From DATAEK01 sp036258055 (GTDB lineage: Bacteria > Acidobacteriota > Vicinamibacteria > Vicinamibacterales > 2-12-FULL-66-21): 21,963 nucleotides of DNA. The DNA lies in contig DATAEK010000226.1 in assembly GCA_036258055.1 (NCBI GenBank), positions 1 through 21,963 of the forward strand. The letters are read 5' to 3'. Shown here one piece after another: positions 15,719 through 21,963 of the stretch. The translations under genes and the position numbers were made by a program. The notes under the pieces were generated by a model. The model did no database searches and was not told the DNA's origin. It saw nothing but the letters and a program-made list of their open reading frames with translations. Each line of letters begins with the position of its first letter. Within the stretch, counting starts at the first letter, position 1.

Positions 15719-15794
15719 GCTACCGGCCGGGGAATTCGGCTAGTTGCGAGGGTTGGGGCGGTCTGCTAGGTGGCGGTGCGGGTCGCCGGCGTGC

Positions 15795-15817
15795 GTCCCG
15801 TGGTCTGACCACGAGAC
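15795..15817. promoter_or_regulatory. 23-base near-perfect palindrome
   Basis: The core CGTGGTC-T-GACCACG (15799-15813) is perfect, and outer arms GTC (15795-15797) and GAC (15815-15817) pair after one mismatch (C15798/A15814). It lies 215 bases upstream of OsmC and 115 bases downstream of the 15932-16510 gene, both on the minus strand. With no T-run it is better read as an operator than a terminator, though the distance from either gene leaves this open. Confidence 0.35.
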
Positions 15818-15931
15818 GGACACGTCAACGACGATGGCGGGATACGAATACCAACAGGTTCACTGTCCGTCTGAGGCGTCCCGGGCAGGTGTCCTCGGCG
15901 CGTCGCTCGTGGACCGCAACGTGCACACACC

Positions 15932-16510
15932 TCAGAATCTCACCGCGACCTGCAGGCCCTTGCGCGCCCGCGTGACGAGCGGTCCGATCGCGACGCTCGT
16001 TGCACGACTGCTTGACGCCTCCGCCGTGTACACGGTCACCCTTCGTTTGATGACGTGGTCGATCACTCCACCGACGACCGCCCCGACGGCGATGAACGCG
16101 TACTCCTCAGGGCACAGACCGGTGCACTCGTTGGGATCCGCGACGAGCCAATACAACCCCGGGGCGGCACCGACCGCGGCGCCGATCAGAACGCCGGTGA
16201 GCGGAGAGTCGCGTTGCTGCCATTGAATGCGCCGGATGTCGGTTGCGGCCACGTTGCGCCTGTCGGCCCTGACGTCTACCTGTACAGCGTCATCGGTGAC
16301 TGCGGCCAGCTTCCCCTTGATCGTGTGACCTGCCGTGTCGGTCACGTACACGACGTCGCCGACCGGGACGCGTGACTTCATGACTGTCAGAGACGACGTT
16401 GTCATCGGTTGCTGGTCCGGCGCCTGCGCCGCTGCGACGCCAGCCGTCCAACCCCACGCGATCGCTGCCAGAAGAATCAGGCAGCGCTCCCGACCGAGAG
16501 ATGTAATCAT
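15932..16510 (-). CDS. Exported protein with glycine-rich hydrophobic segments, unknown function
   Basis: 192 residues. ATG at 16508-16510 has AGGAGG about 9 bases upstream (in CAGGAGGCGCC). The signal peptide is residues 1-29 (LILLAAIAWGWTAGVAAAQA). Residues ~40-98 form a beta-rich domain with an SH3-like feel: VPVGDVVYVTDTAGHTIKG, then LAAVTDDAVQVDV and DIRRIQWQQRDS. Two glycine-rich hydrophobic segments follow (TGVLIGAAVGAAPGLYWL and FIAVGAVVGGVIDHV), separated by a loop with two cysteines (NECTGLC), and then a beta-type C-terminus. Glycine-zipper helices of this kind insert in or lie on the membrane. This architecture recurs among uncharacterised acidobacterial proteins; no function is proposed. 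Confidence 0.7.
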   Translation of the reverse strand: MITSLGRERCLILLAAIAWGWTAGVAAAQAPDQQPMTTSSLTVMKSRVPVGDVVYVTDTAGHTIKGKLAAVTDDAVQVDVRADRRNVAATDIRRIQWQQRDSPLTGVLIGAAVGAAPGLYWLVADPNECTGLCPEEYAFIAVGAVVGGVIDHVIKRRVTVYTAEASSSRATSVAIGPLVTRARKGLQVAVRF

Positions 16511-16622
16511 CAGGCGCCTCCTGATCTTTCATATGTGCAATCCGCAACCGCGTCGGCTCACAGGCTGCACCGCGCGACTGATGAGGTGACAACACGGTTC
16601 CACGTAATCTAGGGTAGGGAAG

Positions 16623-17204
16623 ATGGGCGCCACACTTCCAGCGGACCTTCAGCGATTGGACGACGCACTGGACGCGGCGGAACGTGACGCGCGCGCGCTC
16701 GTTGCCGGGCTGACGCCGGCACAAGGCGCGTGGAGCGCAGCGCCCGGCTCGTGGAGCGTCGCAGAGTGTCTCGACCACCTGGGCACCGCCAACCGCGTCT
16801 ATCTCGACGCGATGCAGCCACCGGCCGCTCGAGCACGTAGCGCCGGTCGTCAGCGGCGTGGTCCCGCGCAGCCGGGGGTCATCGGCGGATGGTTCGTGAA
16901 GTATCTCGAACCACCGGTCAAGGCCGCGCTCAAGTCGAAAGCACCGCGGTTGATCCGGCCTCGGGCGGCGCCTGCACTCGACGACGCCATGGCGACGTTC
17001 CTGGCGTCTCAAGCGATGGTGCGGGCGTTTCTACAGACCTACGCCGACATCGATCTCGCGGGCGTGCGCTTTCCGAATCCATTCATCCGTGGAGTCAGGT
17101 TCAGCCTGGCGACGGGGCTGCACGTCATCGCCGCGCACGAGCGGCGGCATTTGTGGCAGGCCTGGCGGGTGCGTCAGGCGGCAGAGCGATCGATGGGCGT
17201 CTGA
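16623..17204 (+). CDS. DinB-family four-helix protein
   Basis: 193 residues. ATG at 16623 follows GGGTAGGGAAG. The DinB/YfiT pattern is visible: helix 1 ending LTPAQGAWSAAPGSWSVAEC, the metal residue His52 in CLDHLGTANRVYLD, and the C-terminal HxxxH pair His172 and His176 in HVIAAHERRHLWQAWRV. The family binds a divalent metal through three histidines and includes thiol-S-transferases (bacillithiol, mycothiol) and many orphans; despite the name, it is unrelated to the DinB polymerase. A Pro/Arg-rich insertion (67-115) separates the helices. Its last 31 bases overlap the 3' end of the Ada-AlkA gene on the other strand. Confidence 0.85.
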   Translation: MGATLPADLQRLDDALDAAERDARALVAGLTPAQGAWSAAPGSWSVAECLDHLGTANRVYLDAMQPPAARARSAGRQRRGPAQPGVIGGWFVKYLEPPVKAALKSKAPRLIRPRAAPALDDAMATFLASQAMVRAFLQTYADIDLAGVRFPNPFIRGVRFSLATGLHVIAAHERRHLWQAWRVRQAAERSMGV

Positions 17205-18667
17205 ATCGGCTTCGCCATGCCCCAGAGGTGCATCACGGCATAGCTTCGCCACGGCCGCCACGCCTGCGACCGTTCTTCCGCCTCCCGGGCGGTGACGCCG
17301 CCGAGGCAGTTGCGCACCGCGATGTCCTCCTTCGGAAACGCATCAGGCCACCGGAGAGCGCGCATGGCGATGTACTGCGCGGTCCACTGACCGATGCCCG
17401 GCAGCTCGGTGAGACGTTTGATGGAGTCGTCGGGATTGTGGTGCGCGCCGCCATCGAGGGAGAGTGAACCGGAACCCTGCACCTTCGCCAGCGCGATGAT
17501 GCTCCGGGCCCGGGCGGCCACGATGCCGAGCCTGGCGATGTCGTCGATGCTGGCCGCCGCCACGCGTTCGGCCGCGGGCGTCAACCGATTCAGTTCAGCA
17601 AACGGCGTGACGATTTGCTCGCCAAACGCCTCGACGAAACGGCAGGCGATTGTCGTGGCCGCTCTTACCGTGATCTGCTGGCCGAGAATTGCTCGCAAAC
17701 CCAGCTCGAATCCGTTGAAGGCACCGGGGACGCGCATGCCGGGGTTGCGCTTCACGGCTCGGGCGAGCCGCTCGTCTCTGGCCAGGTGCTTCGAGATCAT
17801 GTCGGGCCGGGCGTTCAGATCGAACAGCGCACGGACCCGGCTCAAGAGTGCCGGTAGCGCCGGCGTCAGCGTGTGCGTGAACTCGAGCATCAGCGCGTGC
17901 TTCTTCCGCGACTGCGTCACCCGAATCCAGCCCTTGGCGTCGCCAAGACGAACAGTTCGCGCGTACGACTGGGCGGTGACCCACTCGATGCCCTTGAGTG
18001 AGCGCGCCGCAAGAAATGCGAGGACGCCCTCCCAATCGTATGGAGGGCGATACGAGAGCTGCAGCGTAGACGACGTGCTGTCGGCGATCGCTTCGGCGCC
18101 TTCGGTGGCCTTCTTGCGCAGACGCGTCGGCGGCATCCGGTAGCGGGTGCTGAACGCGTCATTGAACCGCCGCAAGCTCGAGAAGCCGCTGGCAAATGCA
18201 ATCTCAGTCACGGGCAGCGTGGTCTCGGTGAGGAGCTGCTTGGCCAGGAGGAGGCGGCGCGTCAGCAGCAGCTGGATCGGCGGCACACCGAGCTCTTTCT
18301 GAACGATCCGGCGAATCTGACGCGAGCTCAGCTCGAACTGATCGGCAATGTCTTCGAGCCCGGCCTGCGCATCGAGCTTGCCCTCCTCGAGGCGCTGAAC
18401 GATCAGCTGGGCGATACGCTGTGAGTCGTCGACAGGTGCGCTGCCGGGAGCCAGCTCGGGCCGGCATCGCAGACATGGGCGGAAGCCAGCCTGTTCCGTC
18501 TCCTGGGCCGTATCGAAGAACCGGCAGTTGGCCGCCTTCGGCGTCCTCACCGGACAGATCGGCCGGCAGTAGATGCCGGTCGAGGTCACGCCGACGAAAA
18601 ATATGCCGTCGAACCGCGGATCCCGCGCCGCGAGCGCCTGGTAAAGCCGGCGTCGATCTCGATTCAT
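17174..18667 (-). CDS. Ada-N / AraC / AlkA fusion: DNA alkylation sensor and glycosylase
   Basis: 497 residues. Domain 1 (~5-75) is the Ada methylphosphotriester domain with zinc cysteines C34, C38, C65 and C68 (GIYCRPICPVRTP, FRPCLRCRPE). Methylation at C34 would activate DNA binding, as in Ada. Domain 2 (~84-182) is a pair of AraC helix-turn-helices (LEDIADQFELSSRQIRRIV, VTEIAFASGFSSLRRFNDAF). Domain 3 (~200-310) is AlkA-N. Domain 4 is the HhH-GPD glycosylase with hairpin LPGIGQWTAQYIAMRALR and catalytic Asp448 (PKEDIAV). It excises 3-methyladenine and related lesions and probably regulates its own gene. The O6-methylguanine transferase domain of E. coli Ada is absent. ATG 18665-18667 has a weak ribosome site. 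It lies 90 bases after the SGNH gene on the same strand. Confidence 0.93.
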   Translation of the reverse strand: MNRDRRRLYQALAARDPRFDGIFFVGVTSTGIYCRPICPVRTPKAANCRFFDTAQETEQAGFRPCLRCRPELAPGSAPVDDSQRIAQLIVQRLEEGKLDAQAGLEDIADQFELSSRQIRRIVQKELGVPPIQLLLTRRLLLAKQLLTETTLPVTEIAFASGFSSLRRFNDAFSTRYRMPPTRLRKKATEGAEAIADSTSSTLQLSYRPPYDWEGVLAFLAARSLKGIEWVTAQSYARTVRLGDAKGWIRVTQSRKKHALMLEFTHTLTPALPALLSRVRALFDLNARPDMISKHLARDERLARAVKRNPGMRVPGAFNGFELGLRAILGQQITVRAATTIACRFVEAFGEQIVTPFAELNRLTPAAERVAAASIDDIARLGIVAARARSIIALAKVQGSGSLSLDGGAHHNPDDSIKRLTELPGIGQWTAQYIAMRALRWPDAFPKEDIAVRNCLGGVTAREAEERSQAWRPWRSYAVMHLWGMAKPIQTPIDRSAA

Positions 18668-18757
18668 GAGATCAGCGTACCGATTCGGGCCCGGTCTGAC
18701 TAGCCATTTTCGGACATGAACTCCAAGTCGGTATCGACGTCCGACAACGGCGCGAGC

Positions 18758-20095
18758 CTAGCGGTCCTCACCGTTCTTGAACAGCTTCAGGTCGATCGCG
18801 TTGCCCATCGCTTCGTAGCCGGCGTTGTTCGGATGCAAATGGTCGCCGCTGTCGTAGAGCGGGAGCAACCGGGCCGGCATAGTCGGATCGCGCACAACCT
18901 CGTCGAAGTCGATCACCGCATCGTACTCGCCGCCGGTGCGGATCCAGGCGTTGACCGCCTGGCGCTTGGCCTCGATTATCGAGAATGCAGGATCAGGAAC
19001 GTTGCCTTGAAGAGGCGTCAAGGTGGCGCCGCAGATCCTCAAACCGCGCGCGTGCGCGCGCTGAATCAGCTGTCTGTAGCCCTGGATGATCTCATCCGCG
19101 GTCACCACCTCGGAGGGAAAGAGCAGCTCCCCAAAGATGATGTCGTTGTTGCCCAGATGCAGGATCACGTGAGTGACGCCGGTCTGGGTCGAGACGTCGC
19201 GGTCGAACCGGGCCAAAGCGTTGGCGGCCAGGCCATCATGCAGGAGGCGGTTACCGCTGATGGCTTCATTCAGCACGCCCATCTGGTGATTGCCCGGTTG
19301 AGCGATCAGCCGCCGAGCCAGATGATCCGGCCAGCGGCTGTTGGTGTCCGGAGTCGACCTCGTGCCGTCGGTCACCGAGTCGCCGAAGGTGACAATCGCT
19401 CCCGTTTGTCTCGACGCAGTCACGTCCACCCCCGCAAGCCAGAACCACGCCTGCGTCGACGAGGCAACCGGCAGTGCGATGCTTCCTGTGAAATCTCCGT
19501 TCGGAGAGATGTACGTGGTCTGAAGCGCCACGAAATGCCAGGCCGCAGGTCCTGTGCTTCCGGGCACGAAGATGCTCACTGCCAGGTCGCCGAGTGATGG
19601 CACTTCCAGCGCGACGGGGTCGCTGATCACGACTGCACCGGCAGGGATGGTGATGGACGGCTGTCCGCCGAAGGTGAGCGTGCGGTCGGATTCGGGAACG
19701 ATAGCCGCGCCGTCAGCGCGAAGGGCGATATGCGCCGCGCCGATCACCAGCGCGCTCGCGCCGAACGTGGAGAGCCGCACCCGCACTTGATCGCCGCCGA
19801 CACTCGTGTGCACGATCTGTCGCAGCGTCTGGTGATCGAAGCCGGCGTTCGTCAGTCCGGGGGGCCCGGGCGCCGGTTGATGCAGAGCGGTGCTCCAGGT
19901 TCCGACCCAGTGTTCCTGGTCATTTCCGGCAAAAACAGCCGTCCATGGAAGCACCAGGGCAAGCGTTACCACCGCGAATGCGGTCAATGCCAACGTCCGG
20001 CAGGTTCTCCACCATCCCGAATCAACAGCCGGATTCACTGCTCCTCGTCTTGCCGCGCCGCCGTGCGTCTCGTCGGTCCGGGTTCTCGTCTCCAT
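18758..20095 (-). CDS. SGNH/GDSL-type esterase, exported or membrane-anchored
   Basis: 445 residues from ATG 20093-20095, which has CGGAG 8 bases upstream; the frame extends to 20149 but without a better site. Residues ~28-57 form a long-n-region signal or anchor (WWRTCRTLALTAFAVVTLALVLPW), preceded by ~27 polar residues. The mature start is EHWVGTWSTALHQP, typical of GDSL esterases that act outside the cytoplasm. Residues ~60-205 form a beta-sandwich accessory domain. The hydrolase blocks are all there: block I FGDSVTDG (Ser nucleophile), block II Gly in SGNRLLHDG, block III Asn in HLGNNDI and block V DHLHPNNAGY (Asp/His). It probably removes acyl or acetyl groups from carbohydrates or lipids; the substrate is unknown. 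Confidence 0.9.
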   Translation of the reverse strand: METRTRTDETHGGAARRGAVNPAVDSGWWRTCRTLALTAFAVVTLALVLPWTAVFAGNDQEHWVGTWSTALHQPAPGPPGLTNAGFDHQTLRQIVHTSVGGDQVRVRLSTFGASALVIGAAHIALRADGAAIVPESDRTLTFGGQPSITIPAGAVVISDPVALEVPSLGDLAVSIFVPGSTGPAAWHFVALQTTYISPNGDFTGSIALPVASSTQAWFWLAGVDVTASRQTGAIVTFGDSVTDGTRSTPDTNSRWPDHLARRLIAQPGNHQMGVLNEAISGNRLLHDGLAANALARFDRDVSTQTGVTHVILHLGNNDIIFGELLFPSEVVTADEIIQGYRQLIQRAHARGLRICGATLTPLQGNVPDPAFSIIEAKRQAVNAWIRTGGEYDAVIDFDEVVRDPTMPARLLPLYDSGDHLHPNNAGYEAMGNAIDLKLFKNGEDR

Positions 20096-20259
20096 AAGTC
20101 GCTCCGTCGTGACACTCTTCGTTAACGTGGCTGGAGGCGCGGTTCCCAAGGCGCGCCGTTATCCGTCCTCATTGGTTAAGGGGGGATTTCGGGCCGGGAA
20201 CTATCAAGCGGAGACGATATTTCCGCGGCCGCGTCGACAGAGCGACCAGCCGGTCCGTC

Positions 20260-20287
20260 TGGACAGTCGAGAGCGGCGTGATAGACT
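20260..20287 (+). promoter_or_regulatory. Sigma70-like extended -10 promoter for the sigma-kinase operon
   Basis: The -35 TGGACA (20260-20265) is separated by 16 bases from the -10 TAGACT (20282-20287), which has an upstream TG (20279-20280). Transcription would begin near 20294, so the ATG at 20278 cannot be used from it and the GTG at 20329 becomes the start. Confidence 0.6.
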
Positions 20288-20328
20288 TGCGCCCTCTACG
20301 ATTAACCCGTGCATTTCGAGAGGGATAC

Positions 20329-20934
20329 GTGACCGTTCCCTCGTCACGCGAAGTCACGCTGATGCTGCAGGCGTGGACAGCGGGCGATCAGTCAGCGCTC
20401 GAGCAGCTGACGCCCCTGGTCGAAGCCGAGTTGCGTCGGCTCGCCCACCATTACCTCGCGCAGGAACGTTCCAACCATACGCTGCAGACGACGGCGCTCA
20501 TCAATGAAGCGTGGTTGCGGCTGATCGACTGGAAGCAGGTCAGCTGGCAGAACCGGGCGCACTTTTTCGGTGTATCCGCCCGGCTGATGCGATACATCCT
20601 GGTCGACTTCGCTCGGACGCGCAAACAGCAGAAACGCGGCGGCCGCGCTCAGCACGTTCCCTTGGACGAAGCGGCCGCTGTGTCCGCCGACCGCAGCGAT
20701 GACTTGATCGCGTTAGACGATGCGTTGCAGGCGCTGGCGAGATATGACCCTCGCAAGTGTCACATTGTCGAACTGCGCTTCTTCGGCGGCCTCAGTGTCG
20801 AGGAGACGGCGGAAGCCCTGAAGCTCTCACCAATCACGATTATCCGCGAATGGAACAAGGCCAAGGCATGGCTTTACCAGGAACTCAACCCGGAGCCATA
20901 CGATGGAGCCCGAACGGTGGCGCCAGATCGATGA
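20329..20934 (+). CDS. ECF sigma factor, acidobacterial/planctomycete type
   Basis: 201 residues from GTG 20329, which has GAGAGGGA just upstream and lies after the promoter at 20260-20287. Region 2 is visible as LTPLVEAELRRLAHHYLAQE, HTLQTTALINEAWLRLI and FFGVSARLMRYILVDFARTR (-10 recognition). Region 4 is YDPRKCHIVELRFFGGLSVE followed by an HTH, TAEALKLSPITIIREWNKAK (-35 binding). The wording ALINEAWLRL and the KQQKRGG linker match the Sig-70_X6 group, frequent in acidobacteria and planctomycetes. No anti-sigma gene is adjacent; instead the next gene, overlapping by 32 bases, is a protein kinase. This suggests control by phosphorylation rather than by a sequestering anti-sigma factor. Confidence 0.9.
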   Translation: MTVPSSREVTLMLQAWTAGDQSALEQLTPLVEAELRRLAHHYLAQERSNHTLQTTALINEAWLRLIDWKQVSWQNRAHFFGVSARLMRYILVDFARTRKQQKRGGRAQHVPLDEAAAVSADRSDDLIALDDALQALARYDPRKCHIVELRFFGGLSVEETAEALKLSPITIIREWNKAKAWLYQELNPEPYDGARTVAPDR

Positions 20935-21963
20935 GTTGTTGGAGCAGGCGCTCGAAGTAGCACCCAAAGATCGCCCCGCCTTTCTCGACGCCGCTTGCGA
21001 TGAAGACCAGGGTTTGCGGTCCCAGGTCGAAAAGCTGTTGAGAGCGCACGAGCATGCTGACGGCTTCCTTGCGGCTTCGGCACTGGAAACTGCGGCCGCA
21101 GAGATAGCGCAAGATCTGACCGGCACCCTCGTCGGCCGGACGCTTGGCCATTACCATGTGATTTCCCGGTTAGGTGCAGGTGGAATGGGCGTCGTGTATC
21201 TGGCGCGCGACGTCCGGCTCGAGCGGATGGTCGCACTGAAGTTTCTTCCGCTGCATCTCATTCTCGATGAAGAACAACGGATTCGGTTTCTCCGCGAGGC
21301 GAAAGCGAGCGCGGCGTTGGAGCATCCGAACATCGGAGCCATTCATGAAATTGCGGAAGCGCCAGATGGCCAGATGTTCATTGTGATGGGCTATTACGAG
21401 GGCGACACTCTGAAACACAGAATCCAGCGAGGCGCATTAATGGTGAAGGAGGCCGTCGACTTTGCCCGCCAGATAGCCTCAGGACTCAGCCACGCGCATG
21501 GCCGGAACATCGTGCACCGGGATGTGAAGCCAAGCAACGTCCTGGTGACTCGCGAAGGGGTGGTCAAAATCATCGATTTCGGCCTCGCCAAGTTCAGCGG
21601 GCTGTCAAGAATCACGGAAGCCGAGCGGGTAATGGGAACGCTGGCATATCTCTCACCGGAACAGGCACGCGGCGAAGACGTCGACCAGCGGACTGACATC
21701 TGGTCATTGGGCGCCGTGCTGTATGAGATGGTTTCAGGACAGGTGCCCTTTCAGGCGCAACACCGCGAGGCAACTATCCACTGCATCCTCGAGGAAAAGC
21801 CAAAGCCGCTGAAGCAGCTCAGACCGGACACTCCGATTGAAATCGAACGAATCGTCGGTCGGGCGTTGCAGAAGGATCCGAAGTCACGTTACGCGTCAGC
21901 GGCAGAGCTTTTGAAGGACCTCACGGATTATCAGTCCAGAGCGACCGCGAGCGAGCAGACACC
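20903..21963 (+). CDS. Ser/Thr protein kinase (PknB-like), 3' end outside window
   Basis: The first 353 codons are present, starting from ATG 20903 inside the sigma gene. Residues 1-75 are a helical N-terminal region (WRQIDELLEQALEVAP, FLDAACDED) typical of acidobacterial kinases of this type. The catalytic domain runs ~83-345: glycine loop LGAGGMGVVY (90-99), Lys113 (ALKFLP), HRDVKPSN (205-212, catalytic D207), DFG at 225-227, activation-loop end GTLAYLSPEQARG (SPE at 251-253) and DIWSLGAVLYEMVSG (265-279). All residues needed for activity are present. A downstream membrane helix and a sensor (TPR, TolB or WD40 in relatives) would lie beyond the window. Overlapping starts imply translational coupling to the sigma factor. 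Confidence 0.95.
   Translation, partial: MEPERWRQIDELLEQALEVAPKDRPAFLDAACDEDQGLRSQVEKLLRAHEHADGFLAASALETAAAEIAQDLTGTLVGRTLGHYHVISRLGAGGMGVVYLARDVRLERMVALKFLPLHLILDEEQRIRFLREAKASAALEHPNIGAIHEIAEAPDGQMFIVMGYYEGDTLKHRIQRGALMVKEAVDFARQIASGLSHAHGRNIVHRDVKPSNVLVTREGVVKIIDFGLAKFSGLSRITEAERVMGTLAYLSPEQARGEDVDQRTDIWSLGAVLYEMVSGQVPFQAQHREATIHCILEEKPKPLKQLRPDTPIEIERIVGRALQKDPKSRYASAAELLKDLTDYQSRATASEQT

Larger units (their letters stand above)
15581..15931. other. 351-base intergenic region upstream of the OsmC operon
   Basis: No supported gene lies here. It holds repeat copy B (15653-15718) and a near-perfect 23-base palindrome (15795-15817), each listed separately. The small open frames that cross it lack ribosome sites and family patterns. 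Confidence 0.6.

Noticed and set aside
16523..16537. CACATATGAAAGATC on the minus strand as another copy of the repeated element
   Set aside because: 14 of 15 bases match copy B, but the flanking hairpin and tail are missing, it overlaps a ribosome-site region and its orientation is opposite.
18716..19597. Plus-strand open frame of 293 codons
   Set aside because: Antisense to the SGNH esterase, whose catalytic blocks are all on the minus strand.
20278..20328. ATG start for the sigma factor at 20278
   Set aside because: It lies within the -35/-10 promoter, upstream of the likely transcription start; GTG 20329 has a ribosome site.

Overview
The window reads as a GC-rich chromosomal segment from a soil- or sediment-type acidobacterium, most likely of the Vicinamibacterales kind. 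I infer this from gene content, not from any search. The markers are a membrane-anchored winged-helix/TolB-like/TPR regulator, a remnant of an ADOP-type ABC permease, an acidobacterial-type ECF sigma factor overlapping a Ser/Thr kinase gene, a secreted M20 metallopeptidase and many small exported proteins of unknown function. Genes switch strand often and operons are short. I see no rRNA, tRNA, CRISPR array, insertion sequence or phage gene.

Layout. 1-1160 (-): a CocE/NonD-type hydrolase lipoprotein cut by the window edge. 1449-1964 (-): an exported lipocalin-like protein, divergent from 2148-4058 (+), a transmembrane transcription regulator with TPRs, which is followed by an ACS-type MFS transporter (4143-5408). 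5477-5920 (-): a small exported protein. 6085-6699 (-): an exported cupin, divergent from 6776-7540 (+), a membrane-anchored SAM methyltransferase whose C-terminus is broken by a frameshift near 7457. 7847-9331 (+) and 9285-10556 (-): two M20 metallohydrolases that converge and overlap by 47 bp. 10709-11018 (-): the last ~100 codons of an ADOP/MacB permease, abutting the stop of a VOC-family gene (11019-11447, -). The VOC gene is divergent from an SDR oxidoreductase (11696-12487, +) across a spacer holding a strong palindrome. 15580-12560 (-): a tight three-gene operon of OsmC, an FMO-like flavoprotein and an FAD-dependent oxidoreductase. 15932-16510 (-): an exported protein with a glycine-rich hydrophobic core. 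16623-17204 (+): a DinB-family protein converging with 17174-18667 (-), an Ada-N/AraC/AlkA DNA repair fusion. 18758-20095 (-): an SGNH/GDSL esterase. 20329-21963 (+): the ECF sigma factor and its overlapping kinase, behind a well-formed extended -10 promoter; the kinase runs off the window.

How the parts may work together. The clearest functional units are the OsmC-flavoprotein operon (probable redox or hydroperoxide-linked metabolism), the sigma-kinase pair (probable phosphorylation-controlled transcription) and the Ada-AlkA fusion (self-contained sensing and base-excision repair of alkylation damage). The least explained signals are a hairpin-plus-tail element repeated upstream of two, possibly three, minus-strand genes (6024-6079, 15653-15718, weaker 10580-10610), and two long palindromes at 11492-11517 and 15795-15817. 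No clearly new system stands out. The best leads are the repeated noncoding element, the OsmC operon and the sigma-kinase overlap.
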